Shown here: piece after piece, positions 24,604 to 37,200 of the stretch
How the letters are laid out: every line of letters starts with the position of its first letter
Numbering within the stretch: the first letter of the stretch is position 1
Program-made: the position numbers and the translations under genes
DNA from: Bugula neritina
Taxonomy: Eukaryota; Bryozoa; Gymnolaemata; Cheilostomatida; Bugulidae
Direction of reading: 5' to 3'
NCBI GenBank assembly: GCA_964035545.1
Contig: OZ037767.1
Location: forward strand, 15,991,498-16,055,497
DNA length: 64,000 bases
The notes under the pieces: model-generated
The model's input: only the letters and a program-made list of their open reading frames with translations
Database searches by the model: none
What the model was told of the DNA's origin: nothing

Positions 24604-27600
24604 TCATAAAAAGGCTACTAAATGACTCATGGAGGAGTCATCGAATGAGTCACACTTACTTGCTTGAGGCTGCATCTGTCCAGTCATGGAGAATGCCGCC
24701 ATGGAGCCTACGTTTTGCATACCAGCCAGTATCGTGTCTCTCTCCGCCTTCAGAGCAACAGCTTGTTCCTCCTTTAACGCCTCCTCCTTCGAAACCACAG
24801 AAATGTCGCAGGTGAGAATGCACGAGGAAAACAGACACAGCACCTGAAAAAGACCAAAAAATGCATCAGCAAATTTTACAAGCAGTTAGTTGTGGAGATA
24901 TTCTAAAATGCACTAAACTCTGAAATCAACTGCAAGTTGGTTATTTTGCTAAAGTTTGGCAGTTTCTGTTGTTATTTGGGTGTTGGATGAGGTATCGCTA
25001 AAGTTGTCCGCTCACCTCAAATACCACGACTGCGATGGTTATTCCTATCAGAAGTTTGAAGAGAGACCTGTATATTTCTTCTTGGAAGTTTGCAAAGCAT
25101 CCCTAAACACAAGTCTCAAATGTTAATATATAATTTAAAACATCAAAGTAAATTTTGTACATGTTGTTAAACAAAAGTATTTCAATTTAAGGTTTTATAG
25201 TAAAAACAAATTGAATCATCAAATGGAAGCTAAAACTTTAGAATGAAAAAAAGAAAGTTTTTATTAGTTTTGTTATGTTCTGTTTGTTATAGTATAGAGA
25301 AGCAATCACCTGATTGGTCCAGGCAGAGTTGGGGTCTGGAATATCGTATTCTAAGCATGTCTGCTGCTGCCAATATGGCTGAAAAGTGCTTTTGATTTGG
25401 GCCAGTGTGAGATTTTTGTTTGACTCAATAGAGAGAATGGTTTTCCAGGAGAGGGTCTTTCCTGTCTTGAACTTGCAGCAAAATGGAGGAATCGCAATCT
25501 GTACAGTAGCTCCACCCTCAACTTTGTATGTTGATTTCCAAGCAGTGAAAGAGTTCTTATAATCGGATGCTCCAATCACGCCGCAACATTTGTACTAAAA
25601 CAAATGTTCCACAGTTTTGTTAGTACAAAGCAGTAGTCGCAGCACAATCATGTCTCAGATTGTTCAATGTAAGATTGAAAAACGTGCCATTTTGTTAATT
25701 ATATAAATACAATTAAGTAGTCTAAAAATAACTTGCATAAAGTTTAGGACCTTTTTAAAATTTCAAGTATTTCAGAAAACAAATTTGTACACTCAGTTGT
25801 TACATTACATGAACTTTTTCATTTTTTAAATTGAAAAATAATTTTGCCCTCACTGGGATTCGAACCACAGACCTCCGGCTTGCAAACAGACGAGCTAACT
25901 AATTACGCTACAGGGACTTCAGGATTCCTAACAATACTATTCACAGGTATGCTGTACCTGCATCTGAATGTAATCGAAGGCAGCAGTCAGTCCCTTCCCT
26001 GTACCTTGACCAAACTCGTAGTTATCAGCCAACACGTAGTCTTTCAGATACTCAGATATAGTTGAGTCAATCTAACAAACAAATAAAATAAATTAATAAT
26101 AATAAATAATGTAAACAAATAAAATAAATTAATAATAATAAATAATGTAAACAAATAAACTAAATTAATAAAAATTAATCGTCTTATTGTGATAAAATAT
26201 ATAATAGTTTACATATTTTATAAAACAATGAGATATATTATATTTTCATGTCGTCATCATCTATTGACATGGTTCTACTTAGACTTATATTATTTAATTG
26301 ATAACGAAACATTAACACATTGCGCCTAAATGTTATTGAAACAATATATTGGAAGTAATAAATACCCTGGCTTTAAATGTTCCAAACAATGCCAGGGCGG
26401 TTGACTCTGCAAGAATTAGTATCACCAGAAACACCATGTACTAAAATAAAAGACAACTTATATAGTTGGTATTTTTAGATAAAATTCAACAATAGTTCAA
26501 TAATCATTAAAACAAAGGGTTAATTTTGTTTTAAAAAAGTTTTTTAGCTACATATGACCAAAATGGATAAAATAATTTAAGAAATTGAAATATGAAAGGT
26601 TCTGTTTATAAATAGCAAAATATTTTGCTGCCTATACCCATTAAATGGCAGTATTTTATCAATGAGACTTAAATTTTTATTACAGCATATTATTTTGATT
26701 AGAATCTGAAGCTCAGCTAACACTGCTATAGTCTGTATTCATTTTTCTCACCAATATGGCATAAAAATAAAACATAATGAGATACTTTATATAATAATAT
26801 GAGATAATTCACCCAACAAGTCAAAACCCCAATTAAAATACAAAACATAGATGAGGATACAACAATCTTCATCAACATAGTTTAGGGTCATTAATATATT
26901 TAATTAAAATATCAATGCAATGTTTTTATTCTATATAAACAAACCACAAACATCACTACCTACTTTAATTCAATAAAATCCACCTGTATATAAATTGTTT
27001 TATCGACATTTAATATAGAATTTTCTGATTCTTTTAACTTTGCAAGTAATTTTTATAATGCAGGTGCTAATCAAGCTAAAATCTACTAGTGATGCCCGTA
27101 TTGACATGAGCACCTTCACAGAACTAAGGCTTTAACAGCCTAAGGTTCTTATTGCATCAGTTCTTGAAATTTACTCTAATTTTAAGGAGCGTCCCCACAA
27201 AAACAGTTCAACTTCTCATAAAACTTTAGACTAAAAACAAGAAAAGAAGTGAAGCCTTAGGACTTATAACTTACTCCGGTAAGACAGCTAGAGTTCCTCT
27301 GCACGGCCCCACAGAACCCGACCAGAGACACAATTGTGATGCCAACTCCAGTTGCTATCAGGATGATACACACAGCAACAATGAACTGTGCGTTGCTCGC
27401 ATCTAGTAAGTCTTTAACGTCCTCTGAGGTGGCGCCATCAATGTATGTGGCTATGAACTTTAAAACGTTATTGGGGTTAATGTAGTAAGCCCCAAACGAA
27501 ATGGCAACTATTCCAAACACCTGTAAATAATTAAACTATAATTATGGTTTATTCTCAAAATACTGTATAGTTGCTTTAGGCAGTAGTAAAACAAGTTAAA

Positions 27601-28769
27601 TCCTTTAGAATTTAAAGATGTCAATACTTATAAAAGAAATTGCATGTTACAAGTATAAAATATATTAAAATGTGACAAATGGTTTTTAAACAAGTTCAAA
27701 AACCTGTTTTAAAATTACTAAACTGTAGCATATTATATTGACTAGAGTTGCTTTCCCATGCTATAAAAACTCGCGCAAGTTTATAGTCGCTATCCCTGTG
27801 AGAAACTCCCGGTGGAAAGGGTTTTTGTTAAAGAGGGCTAAGGACTTACTTAAATGGGGCACAGGAGAAATTATGACTGGACGCTCTTCCTAACATCACC
27901 AATGGCCGTTGTCCGGGCTCGAACTCGTGACTTTGTGTTTACTAGGCAAACGCTCTAACTCCTCTAACCCTTCTAACCCCAAGGATGCATGCAAATTATC
28001 AGCAAATTATAACCTTTAGCTTCAGGATTTTTAAGCTTCTTCAACTACACAACATTTTTACCAACTTTTTGCCATGAAATTTTGAAAAGTTGATTTTTTA
28101 TAAAGTTTGCATATAAAAAACTACTTTGTTTGTGTAAAAGTAACAGATATTTTACTATTTAAGTGTGTTGTAGCCTTATAAATTGGTACACTAAAACTAG
28201 TTACACACTTGGTGTGTTTTAGAGTGAGGTTTAGAGGCAGTCATTTGAAAAGCTGTGCAATTGTTACCTCTAAAAACTTTTGTGTTGAAGACTAGAAAAA
28301 ATTGCCCGCACTTTAAAACAGCTGACCGCACATATTATTTAATAGATTGAGCCTAATAAACTCCATAAAACCAATTAGAATGAACTTTATTTCATCAGCT
28401 ACATGAACCATATGGTTTAAAAAAAATATCTCGGAAAGCTAACCCCCTTTTTTCCTTGATCTTAATAGTCTAACAAATATATATATAATAAATTAGTTGA
28501 AGGAATGAGTCATCTAGGATTATTTTAGATGTGGTTCTTTGCTTTGTTTCTGAATGGAAGCTGAAGGAGCAAGGTTAATATAACTCAGTAAATATAAACA
28601 AGTATTATAATCTTTCAGCTGCTCTTAATAAAATACGATGCAAATCTATACAATTATACTGTTAGATGTTTCATATACTACTCACCACAAATACTATATT
28701 TCCTACACACAGTTTCAAGATGGCCACTTTGCTAGGGTTAGACAACTCCTCAAGTTTTATGACTCCCAT
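24604..28769 (-). CDS. Tetraspanin (TM4SF) with a long C-terminal tail
   Basis: Four-pass membrane scaffold of the tetraspanin family. Exons in transcript order: 28769-28686, 27520-27275, 26440-26366, 26071-25958, 25594-25310, 25102-25016, 24843-24604; all boundaries are phase 0, giving 375 residues. The start MGVIKLEELSNPSKVAILKL leads straight into TM1. TM2 includes FIVAVCIILIATGVGITIVS, followed by the conserved GFCGAVQRNSSCL. TM3 is MVFLVILILAESTALALFG. The large extracellular loop carries the diagnostic CCG (YKCCGVIG), a second Cys pair (PPFCCKF), TCLEYD and the GC before TM4 (GCFANFQEEI), so six cysteines. TM4 spans the last intron. The cytoplasmic tail of about 60 residues is charged (KEEALKEEQAVALKAE) and longer than in most tetraspanins. 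The subfamily is not assigned. Confidence 0.93.
25841..25916 (-). repeat. Degenerate tRNA-like sequence (tRNA-derived SINE fragment) in tetraspanin intron 4
   Basis: On the minus strand there is a box-A-like TAGCGTAATTAGTTAGC and a perfect box B core GGTTCGAATCCC, ending GTGAGGGC followed by A-rich sequence. The T-stem and acceptor stem pair poorly, so it is a pseudogene or SINE head rather than a working tRNA. A related 3' half lies at 51440-51505. Confidence 0.6.
26079..26172. repeat. AAATAAATTAATAATAATAAAT-type direct repeat
   Basis: Two complete copies and part of a third copy of a unit of about 46 bases beginning AACAAATAAA, directly upstream (in transcript sense) of the acceptor of the tetraspanin exon 26071-25958. 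Confidence 0.85.
27762..27985 (-). mobile_element. tRNA-headed SINE, copy A (tetraspanin intron 1)
   Basis: Read on the minus strand it starts with a tRNA-like head (box A near GAGTTAGAGCGTTTG, box B GAGTTCGAGCCC), then the block GGCCATTGGTGATGTTAGGA, AGAGCGTCCAGTC, and an end containing CCTTTCCACCGGGAGTTTCT then CACAGGGATAGCGACTATAA. Copy B at 33541-33728 shares head, core and end but lacks about 35 bases around AGAGCGTCCAGTC. Confidence 0.8.
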
Positions 28770-29198
28770 TTTATGGCAGTATGTCTTCTCTTCTACAGGA
28801 AATCACAAATTCTAGAACAAAGTTGAAGCATCTTCCATAAACAATTGAGGAAATAATATTAGCCAATATGTAAATAAATGTCAACAATCATGTTTATAAC
28901 AATGGAGTCGTTACTAAAAGTAAATTCCACTGTTAGATGTAGCACTAATTTGGAATATTATAGCAAATTGTTGATGTAATAACTCCATCTTTATAATATT
29001 ATTGAATAAGGTGTGAGTTCGACCCAACTTTTTTGTTTTGGTCACACCTACAGATATAATTTGCTCACGTCATTACTTTGTATTTTGCATTATACTTGTA
29101 TAAATGATGTCATTTTATATTTCATGCGACATGTTTGGTGCCGGATAAGATGTGTGCGTGTGTGCGTGTGTGCGTGTGTGCGTGTGTGCGTGTGTGCG

Positions 29199-29296
<98 letters not shown>

Positions 29297-31257
29297 ATCA
29301 CATCTCTTTTAGAGCTGTCAAATTTTATTAAACTAAGAATAATAAACTAGGCTTATCTTCATGTTAAAATATGTTATAAATACAGTCAATTAGGACATCT
29401 CCCAAATTTAGAAAAGCATGGCTACTGGTTCACTATAAACAGTGTTTTTTACCTTTTATTAGAAGCATATTAAGTTGTTGCTGATAATACTATAGAAACA
29501 TATTTATGTGTCTACACATGTGATCTAGATAGAGCTGTAGAAATAAGATTTGTGTAACAACGACAAAGCAGCCAATAGTTTTACTGGTAATAGTACCTTG
29601 ATGTTATGTAATGCTATGTCCTAGATATGATATCTAAAACATCAACATCATATGTTTTGAATCAAATACACTTATTGCATTCTAATTATTTTAATAATTA
29701 AGCAAGTAAGTTGTATGAATCACAAATTTTTTTCAGTTGGTGATTGCCTACAGTATATGAGAGAAGTTGTAAAGTTATCTGGTTTAAGATGCCTTCTTTT
29801 GTCTTCAAGCGGAGTTGGTCTTAAATCAAGCAGTTTTAACCTACATACGTTAGGTAAAATAGCAGACGAAATATATTCACATATGTAATTATCCAAATGA
29901 CTAATCAGTTTCATTATTCATTTCACACTTTGATAGGTGGGAAAATAGGAGACTCGGGGACAATTATATTCCATCTCTTGCTGGCTATGATGTCATAACT
30001 TCTTGTGGAAGTGTTAACTAACGTGTCATCGATTCCGCAGACGGCATGATTTGCCACTTGGTGATAGGACAGCAGCTGCCAGTGTTCAACTTGAGTAAGT
30101 TTATCGTGTTGTTCAGACCCTTAAAGCTAAGATAACCGTGTTTAGATTGTTGCCATAAAGTGTACATATACGCTACTGTATGCTATGCTCCATGCTTGTA
30201 AAGGAAATCTCATGTATTTACTCTAGCAAGACACTGAAAGAGATAAATATTCTAAACACTGCTATCTTGGCTGATGGCAACAATACCTTGATATAACCAA
30301 CTCGCTTATTCTCAAACTGCATAAGTCAAAGGGATGCTAGACGCGATAGCAACATATCCTCTTGAGCTGCATTTCAACCAATCCGTAAAACCGATTTTCC
30401 TTTTTTTTAAAGCATGGTGAGTAGAATTGTTCTTTAATAAAGTATTATTATAAATATTGTACTATTTTTGTAATATATCTTTACGAGCTAGCAATTTAAT
30501 TATGAATAAGTTTATGAGAAACATTCTGGTTATATTACTTTATTAAGCAAAGTAATATACTAATATTTCGGGCGTCACTGTGCCCATGCATCTTCAGACT
30601 AACAATGACGCAATGTTTTTGTATACTTATTCATAGTATTATTGTGCCTTTTATTAATAAAATGTTGCATTGGAATAAAAAATGCGATTTGTGCCAGTGA
30701 AAATAGGCACTTGATTGTGCATAATATAGCACTTTAGGCTATTAGCATATATAAATGTTAATTTAAAAATTTTTACCTTTTTGTGTCCTCAAACAGTTTT
30801 GGCAAGACCTCAATGCCTGCACACGTGAAATGGTATTTTTCTAGAGTTTAATCAAGCAAAAAAGACAGTGTAACTCAACTTCAACCTAATAAAATAAATT
30901 ACAAATCTAATGGCTAAAACAAGACAAAATATTTTTTAACTCTGTAAAACCTGCTTGTGTTAAGATGAGTTTATTTGATTGCGTCCTTTATTATTGCAAC
31001 TTGCAAGAATAAATGACTGCCACAAAAAGTTATGTTGAGCTATAAAAATTGAAGTAAATTCTTTTTATATACAATAAACCAAACTTATATTGATTTGCTA
31101 TTGCTTTAGTATTAATTTATGTGTCTATTAAACAACAATTTAACTAATCTTTTGAGGGTAAAAAAGCAAAGCTAAAATTAAAACAATAGGAGCATAAAAA
31201 ATTTAGTATTATTTTGACAAATTCAATTTGAATTCTTTTATTTATTTTATTCACCAG
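28770..31257. other. Intergenic region between tetraspanin and LMX-type gene
   Basis: The two genes diverge here. It holds the TG microsatellite at 29150-29294, a possible untranslated exon at 30041-30094 (acceptor TTCCGCAG, donor GAGTAAGT) that could be a leader of the LMX-type gene, and a hairpin near 30534-30612. No other coding gene is supported. Confidence 0.5.
29150..29294. repeat. (TGTGTGCG)n then (TG)n microsatellite
   Basis: Seven TGTGTGCG-type octamers pass into an uninterrupted run of about 43 TG dinucleotides. The V/C-repeat open frames here are artefacts. Confidence 0.97.
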
Positions 31258-34200
31258 TCAACAATAACCTCATTCACTTCACCAATGATGAGCTCTTATA
31301 GCAACATGGCCCCAAATCATAAACCACTAAAACCTGAATCTCCAGCAGCAAAGTGGGGCGTCGGTGAGGAGCACCCGATGTACCAACCTAGTCACACAGA
31401 ACGCTACGAGCCTAAAATCTGCAATAGCTGTGGGAATGTTATAACTGATTATTACATAATGAAGGTGAGATTTGCTTATAAAGTACAGCTATTATAATAT
31501 GTTATAATGAATTATTTAACAAAAGCCTTCAAATTGCTATATATAGATTTGCACACGCAAAATATATGCTCTTTATTATGTTATACTATCTTTTAACATT
31601 GCGCAATACTTTATTATATTAAAATATAGTTAGTCAACAATGTTATATCCTATACAACTACTTATATTGTGTTATAATCTACTATATCCTGTGGTATACT
31701 ATATTATATCAAATTATATTATATTATAATATATTATATTATATTATATTATATTATATTATAGTATATTATCATAATATATGACATTATATTATATTAT
31801 AATATATTATATTATATTATGTTATATTATATCATATTATATTATATTATATATTATATCATATTATATTAATTCTGTGAATATCTGCAAGCAAGTATAA
31901 AAGTTTAAGTGTTAAGAATAGTTAATTTAAAAACACATAATGATTGCAGTCTTTTACTCATGCAGTAAAAACAGTAGCATCTGCAAGTATAACAAAATGA
32001 ATTTAGAGAAACAAAATTGTAAAAATAAAAATATTTTGGCAAAAGTTTAGATGAAATAAAAAAAGGCTTAAATATTTCTAAAAATTTTGTTAATGAATTT
32101 TAAAAATATGATGGTATTAACTAATTATTGTCACGTTTGGAGAAATGCAGCTTATTGATGAATTAAAATAATTTCTGCATGAATCAATACATCTTTGCTA
32201 AGATATCTGCAGTCTTCCATTAATCATTGACTACCAGTTGCATTATTTATACACAATACAGCTGCTGCCTTGTGGGATAGTGGCTATGATATGCTGCCTA
32301 ACAACGGGATGAGGCAGATTTGCTACTCTACTCTGTACAAACATGTCACCTCTGCCTATACATCATATACTTGTATTAGAGACTTTAAGCTGCAAGGGAC
32401 TAAAACTTGCTGCGTCAATTCACTTAGAGTTGAATAAATCGTAGAGTAATAATATATTATTTAATAAATAGTTTTATCTTGTGTTAAAATATGGAAACTT
32501 TTAAGAAAACCAAAATAGTATCCAATATGTATACATATAAATTCAGTTTTTTTAAGAGAGTTAAAAAAATATCATAATATCTCCATTGGCATAGTGTATA
32601 ACTATAACTTTAATATCATAAAGTATACTTTGATTGTTTACTGTTTGGCCTTTTGTATTAAAGGGCTAAAATTAATAAAAAAAATGTTGCCCAGGTTTGT
32701 CACTTTAACCACCCTCCAATAAAACAGCAGTATAATATAGAGTTTTAAACTAAAATTTAAAAAGATAGCAATTCTAACATTGTTTTCTACAAACTTATTT
32801 CATTTAGTATAATATGATTATTAGTCAATATTACAAAATATTATACATGGCAAACAAACTGGATTATATACATGTACAGTAAAATTTCCATATTTATTTT
32901 TAATGCAGTAGCAGTAGAATACCTGAAGCTATAGCAGCAATAAATTATGTTTTTAAACTTGCAAATTAAAATATTTTTAAAAAGTTAAGAAACTAAAAAT
33001 TATTTTCATATATTTTTTATATTTAATGCAATGACTTAGAAAAAATAGCATTTATTCTGAAATACTAAACAAAATGTTGAAAAAAATCTTTAATGTGAAG
33101 TAAATATTGTCAATTTATACCAGATAGTACTGTAGCTGAAATAATAAATTATTTTACCATATGTTAGGGTGAGCAACAATAGTGGCAATCTGAAATATTT
33201 TAGGCAATCTTTTAGTTGAGTCGTTACTCTAAAAAATTTAATTGTTTTTGAAGTCTACATAAAAATTTCTATTAATCATATTATGGTTGCAGGTTGTGTC
33301 AAAAAATACAGCCAATGAAAAGCGAGGCATAGAGCGCTGTTGGCATGAACGCTGCCTCAGGTGCTGTATGTGTGACATGTATATGAAAGAGAAATGTTTT
33401 GAGAAATACGGACTACTTTATTGCTGGAACGACTACATCAGGTGAGATTTTCATATTCCAGAATTTTATATTATGTTTAATGACACATATTATATTATAT
33501 TATTACATACATGAGTATGTATATTATGTATATATAACTCACAACCCACGAAAACTCACGCAAGTTTATAGTTGCTATCCCTGTGAGAAACCCCTGATGG
33601 AAAGGGTTTTTGTTAGAACGGGCTAAGGACTGTCTTTTTAACATCGACCAATGGCCTTTGTTGGGGTTGGAACCCATGACTTCGTGTTCACAAAGCAAAC
33701 GCTTTAACGCCTAGGCCACGGCTGATCCTTTTGTATATACTATTGTAATATAGCAAAAAAAATCAAACTGTTTCTTAAATTTCTTAATTTTAAATTAGCA
33801 AAATTGAATTAATACTAACCTACAATTTAGGCAATGGTGAATTGTTATCAAAGGATTTTTGTCATAATGATGGAATCAAATCGAAAATGGGTAATGGGTA
33901 ATTCATAGTATTGAACACCAATAGCATTATTTTCAATTTATAACTTAGGCAAAAAATCTTCTACTCTTGGCTAAAAGCACACTTTTGATGATTTTCGTAA
34001 ATTTTCTTGACAAAAAGTTTTTGGGTGTCATCCTTTTATCTTCGCAACGTTTGAGTCATATCTAAATAGTTCTAACAAATTTCAAACTCTTATCTTAAGA
34101 TGTTTTGAGTCTTATGCAAGAAAAACGGCTTTATTTTGCGAGTTTCCTTTGTGAAAATATGCTGAGCGAATTATCAAGTTCTTTCATGCTTACGCTGTTG

Positions 34201-37200
34201 TCGTCGCGTCTTTTTGGTCTTCACCTTGACGACAAGAAGTAGATAAGATTTTAAGGATGTGTAAATAGATATAGCACTTCAAAAAGATACAATGCACAGT
34301 CAGTGCAGCTCCTATATAACAACAAATACTGTTGATAAGGTAATACAGTTTACATTGATAGATAAAGTCAATTACTGATGTATACATGCTCTTGTATCTA
34401 GAGTAAATACTGTTGGTGAATATATCTATTTTCAGCCAATCGGAACTTTGGAAATTGCACTAGCTTAGTCACTAGCCAAATCTCTTGCTAAAAATAAACT
34501 TGCTCTAATTTGAAAAACGCAGAGAATTTAAAACAAAAAACTGAAAGTGTCAGGGTGTATTGAAAATTTTTAATTAGGATCCATCAATAGCTGTATGACA
34601 GAAAATATAATTAAAACCCATTACTTTAACATAGACTTAACATACATTTACAATTTTCATAAAGAATAAAACTAACACACTTATGCTAACAATTTATTTT
34701 ACGAAAATATACAAAACTGTCCATAGAATGATATCCGTTAGCCATATTTCATTGCCATATATTTGTTATGTGTGTTGGTTATATAAACTCTATTTAACCC
34801 AATATTATAAATATTTGTAGCTTAAAAAGTATAGGTATTGTAGGTATTTTATATAACATCAGAAAATGAGTAACATATATCACAATTTCTAAATCAATAT
34901 TTAATTTACAATAATTATTGCAATGTTATTGTTAACTTCTGGTTTAATATTCATTTGAATAATGACAAAAAAATTTAAGCTACATCCATATAAAAATGGT
35001 TAGCATATTTCTTGACCAAAAGTTATGCTTTAATCTAAAAAATTGCAATACTTTCTGTTTCAGAACCCACGGGAACAAGTGCTCTGTGTGTGGCAAGGGT
35101 ATAGAGAATCTGGAGATGGTGATGAAGCTGTATGAAGGGGCATACTGTCACACATCCTGCTTCAAATGTGTCACGTGTCACAGACAACTCACAACAGGTG
35201 ACATGTATTCAGTGAACTGTGAACATGGCTGGCTGTACTGCAGTGAACACACAGTAAACCAACAACAATCAACACACCAAAATGACCACAACAGTCACAT
35301 CGGTGAGTGTTTTTGTTGTGTTTTCAATTTTAGAAATCTTTTATTGTCACAGACTGAAAGAAAATAGCAATGTAAAAACTGTTACATCATAAGGTATAAG
35401 TGTAGTTGGCAAGTTGCGTGTGGCAATTTGCCAACGGAAGTGCCTAGATAAGTGAAAATGCTGGGTTTTATACTAGTCAAAAAGGTTAGCTATTGTGTAG
35501 TAGCCATAATGAGTGTTGAAAAGGCATAATATAACTGGCATAGCTGTGATGATATGTGAAAAGCTATAATGAATTAAGGAAAAGCTTTCCCAGCTTATGT
35601 AAAGTCCCAAAAGTTTCATAAAAAAAACAAAAGTCAATAAAAGAAAAATAACTTTTGTGTCTAAAATTTCATATGCTTGCTGAATCTGTTATATCTTTAA
35701 ACTGTTGAATACATGCAGCATTAATGATTCTGAGCATTGAATTAAATGTAGAAAAATGAAATTCACAGCCTAAAATGTACAAAGTTTTTTCTAGGGCAAA
35801 TATTACGTAACATATTATGACTAACAATAAGCTTTCTATCAATGTGCTAAGTATATATTCTAATTAGCAAGCTGGCAGCAGTAATTTACACATAGGCAGC
35901 ATTTCTTAGACTTTAGCAAAGGTGTCTGATAAACATAGAGTATGCTGACCTCGTGCTGCCTCGTGAGTTGACTTTACGTGGCGTGTGTAGCGAGTTTTCA
36001 CACTCGTGCACAATATACACGGGCTAACAGCTCTGTTATGTATATAAATAACAAGCTGTCTGTAATGTAAATAAATAAATATAAATATATAAAAATAATA
36101 TGAATTTAATTAAAAATAAGGAACGAGTGGCATTGTGACTTTAATTTTATACACTGAAAATAAGCAATTTGTTTAAAATCTAATTTTTGTATTGAAAAAT
36201 ATAAATATTTGAATATAAGAATGATATTAATTCTATGAGCAATATGTATGACAACTCCAATAGTTGGTAATATATATAATAACACAATATGGCATATTAT
36301 ATAAGGATGTTAAAACAACTATTTTTTTGTAGTTAGTACTGTTTAGAATTTACCAAGTGAAGTAGAAAATAAATAAAATCACATAAAATTGGACCTTCAC
36401 AGTATTATACTGTCAATTATAGATAATTAAATGTACTTATTAGATAGAAGTAGTATTATGGCAATGAACAGCTCCACAATGTACTGGAGTGATGAAGGTT
36501 TTGAGGATGGTGGAGCCAAATCAGACAAGAGGCCCCGCACAGTTCTCACCTCAAATCAGAGAAAAAGGCTAAAGACAGCTTTTGATGTGGACCCAAAGCC
36601 AAGCAAAAAGGTGTGCTAACTTTTTTCAAAGTTGAAGTAAAAATTAATTTAGAGTTTCAAATCCTATTGCAATACTTGTGACAGCACCTGTGACAGCACC
36701 TGTGACAGCACCTGTGACAGCACCTGTGACAGCACCTGTGACAGCACCTGTGACAGCACCTGTGACAGCACCTGTGACAGCACCTGTGACAGCACCTGTG
36801 ACAGCACCTGTGACAGCACCTGTGACAGCACCTGTGACAGCACCTGTGACAGCACCTGTGACAGCACCTGTGACAGCACCTGTGACAGCACCTGTGACAG
36901 CACCTGTGACAGCACCTGTGACAGCACCTGTGACAGCACCTGTGACAGCACCTGTGACAGCACCTGTGACAGCACCTGTGACAGCACCTGTGACAGCACC
37001 TGTGACAGCACCTGTGACAGCACCTGTGACAGCACCTGTGACAGCACCTGTGACAGCACCTGTGACAGCACCTGTGACAGCACCTGTGACAGCACCTGTG
37101 ACAGCACCTGTGACAGCACCTGTGACAGCACCTGTGACAGCACCTGTGACAGCACCTGTGACAGCACCTGTGACAGCACCTGTGACAGCACCTGTGACAG

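Noticed and set aside
25841-25916. Functional tRNA gene
   Set aside because: Box B is perfect, but the T-stem and acceptor stem do not pair properly and the 3' half recurs at 51.4 kb as a repeat.
29013-29350. Val-Cys repeat open frames
   Set aside because: TG microsatellite.
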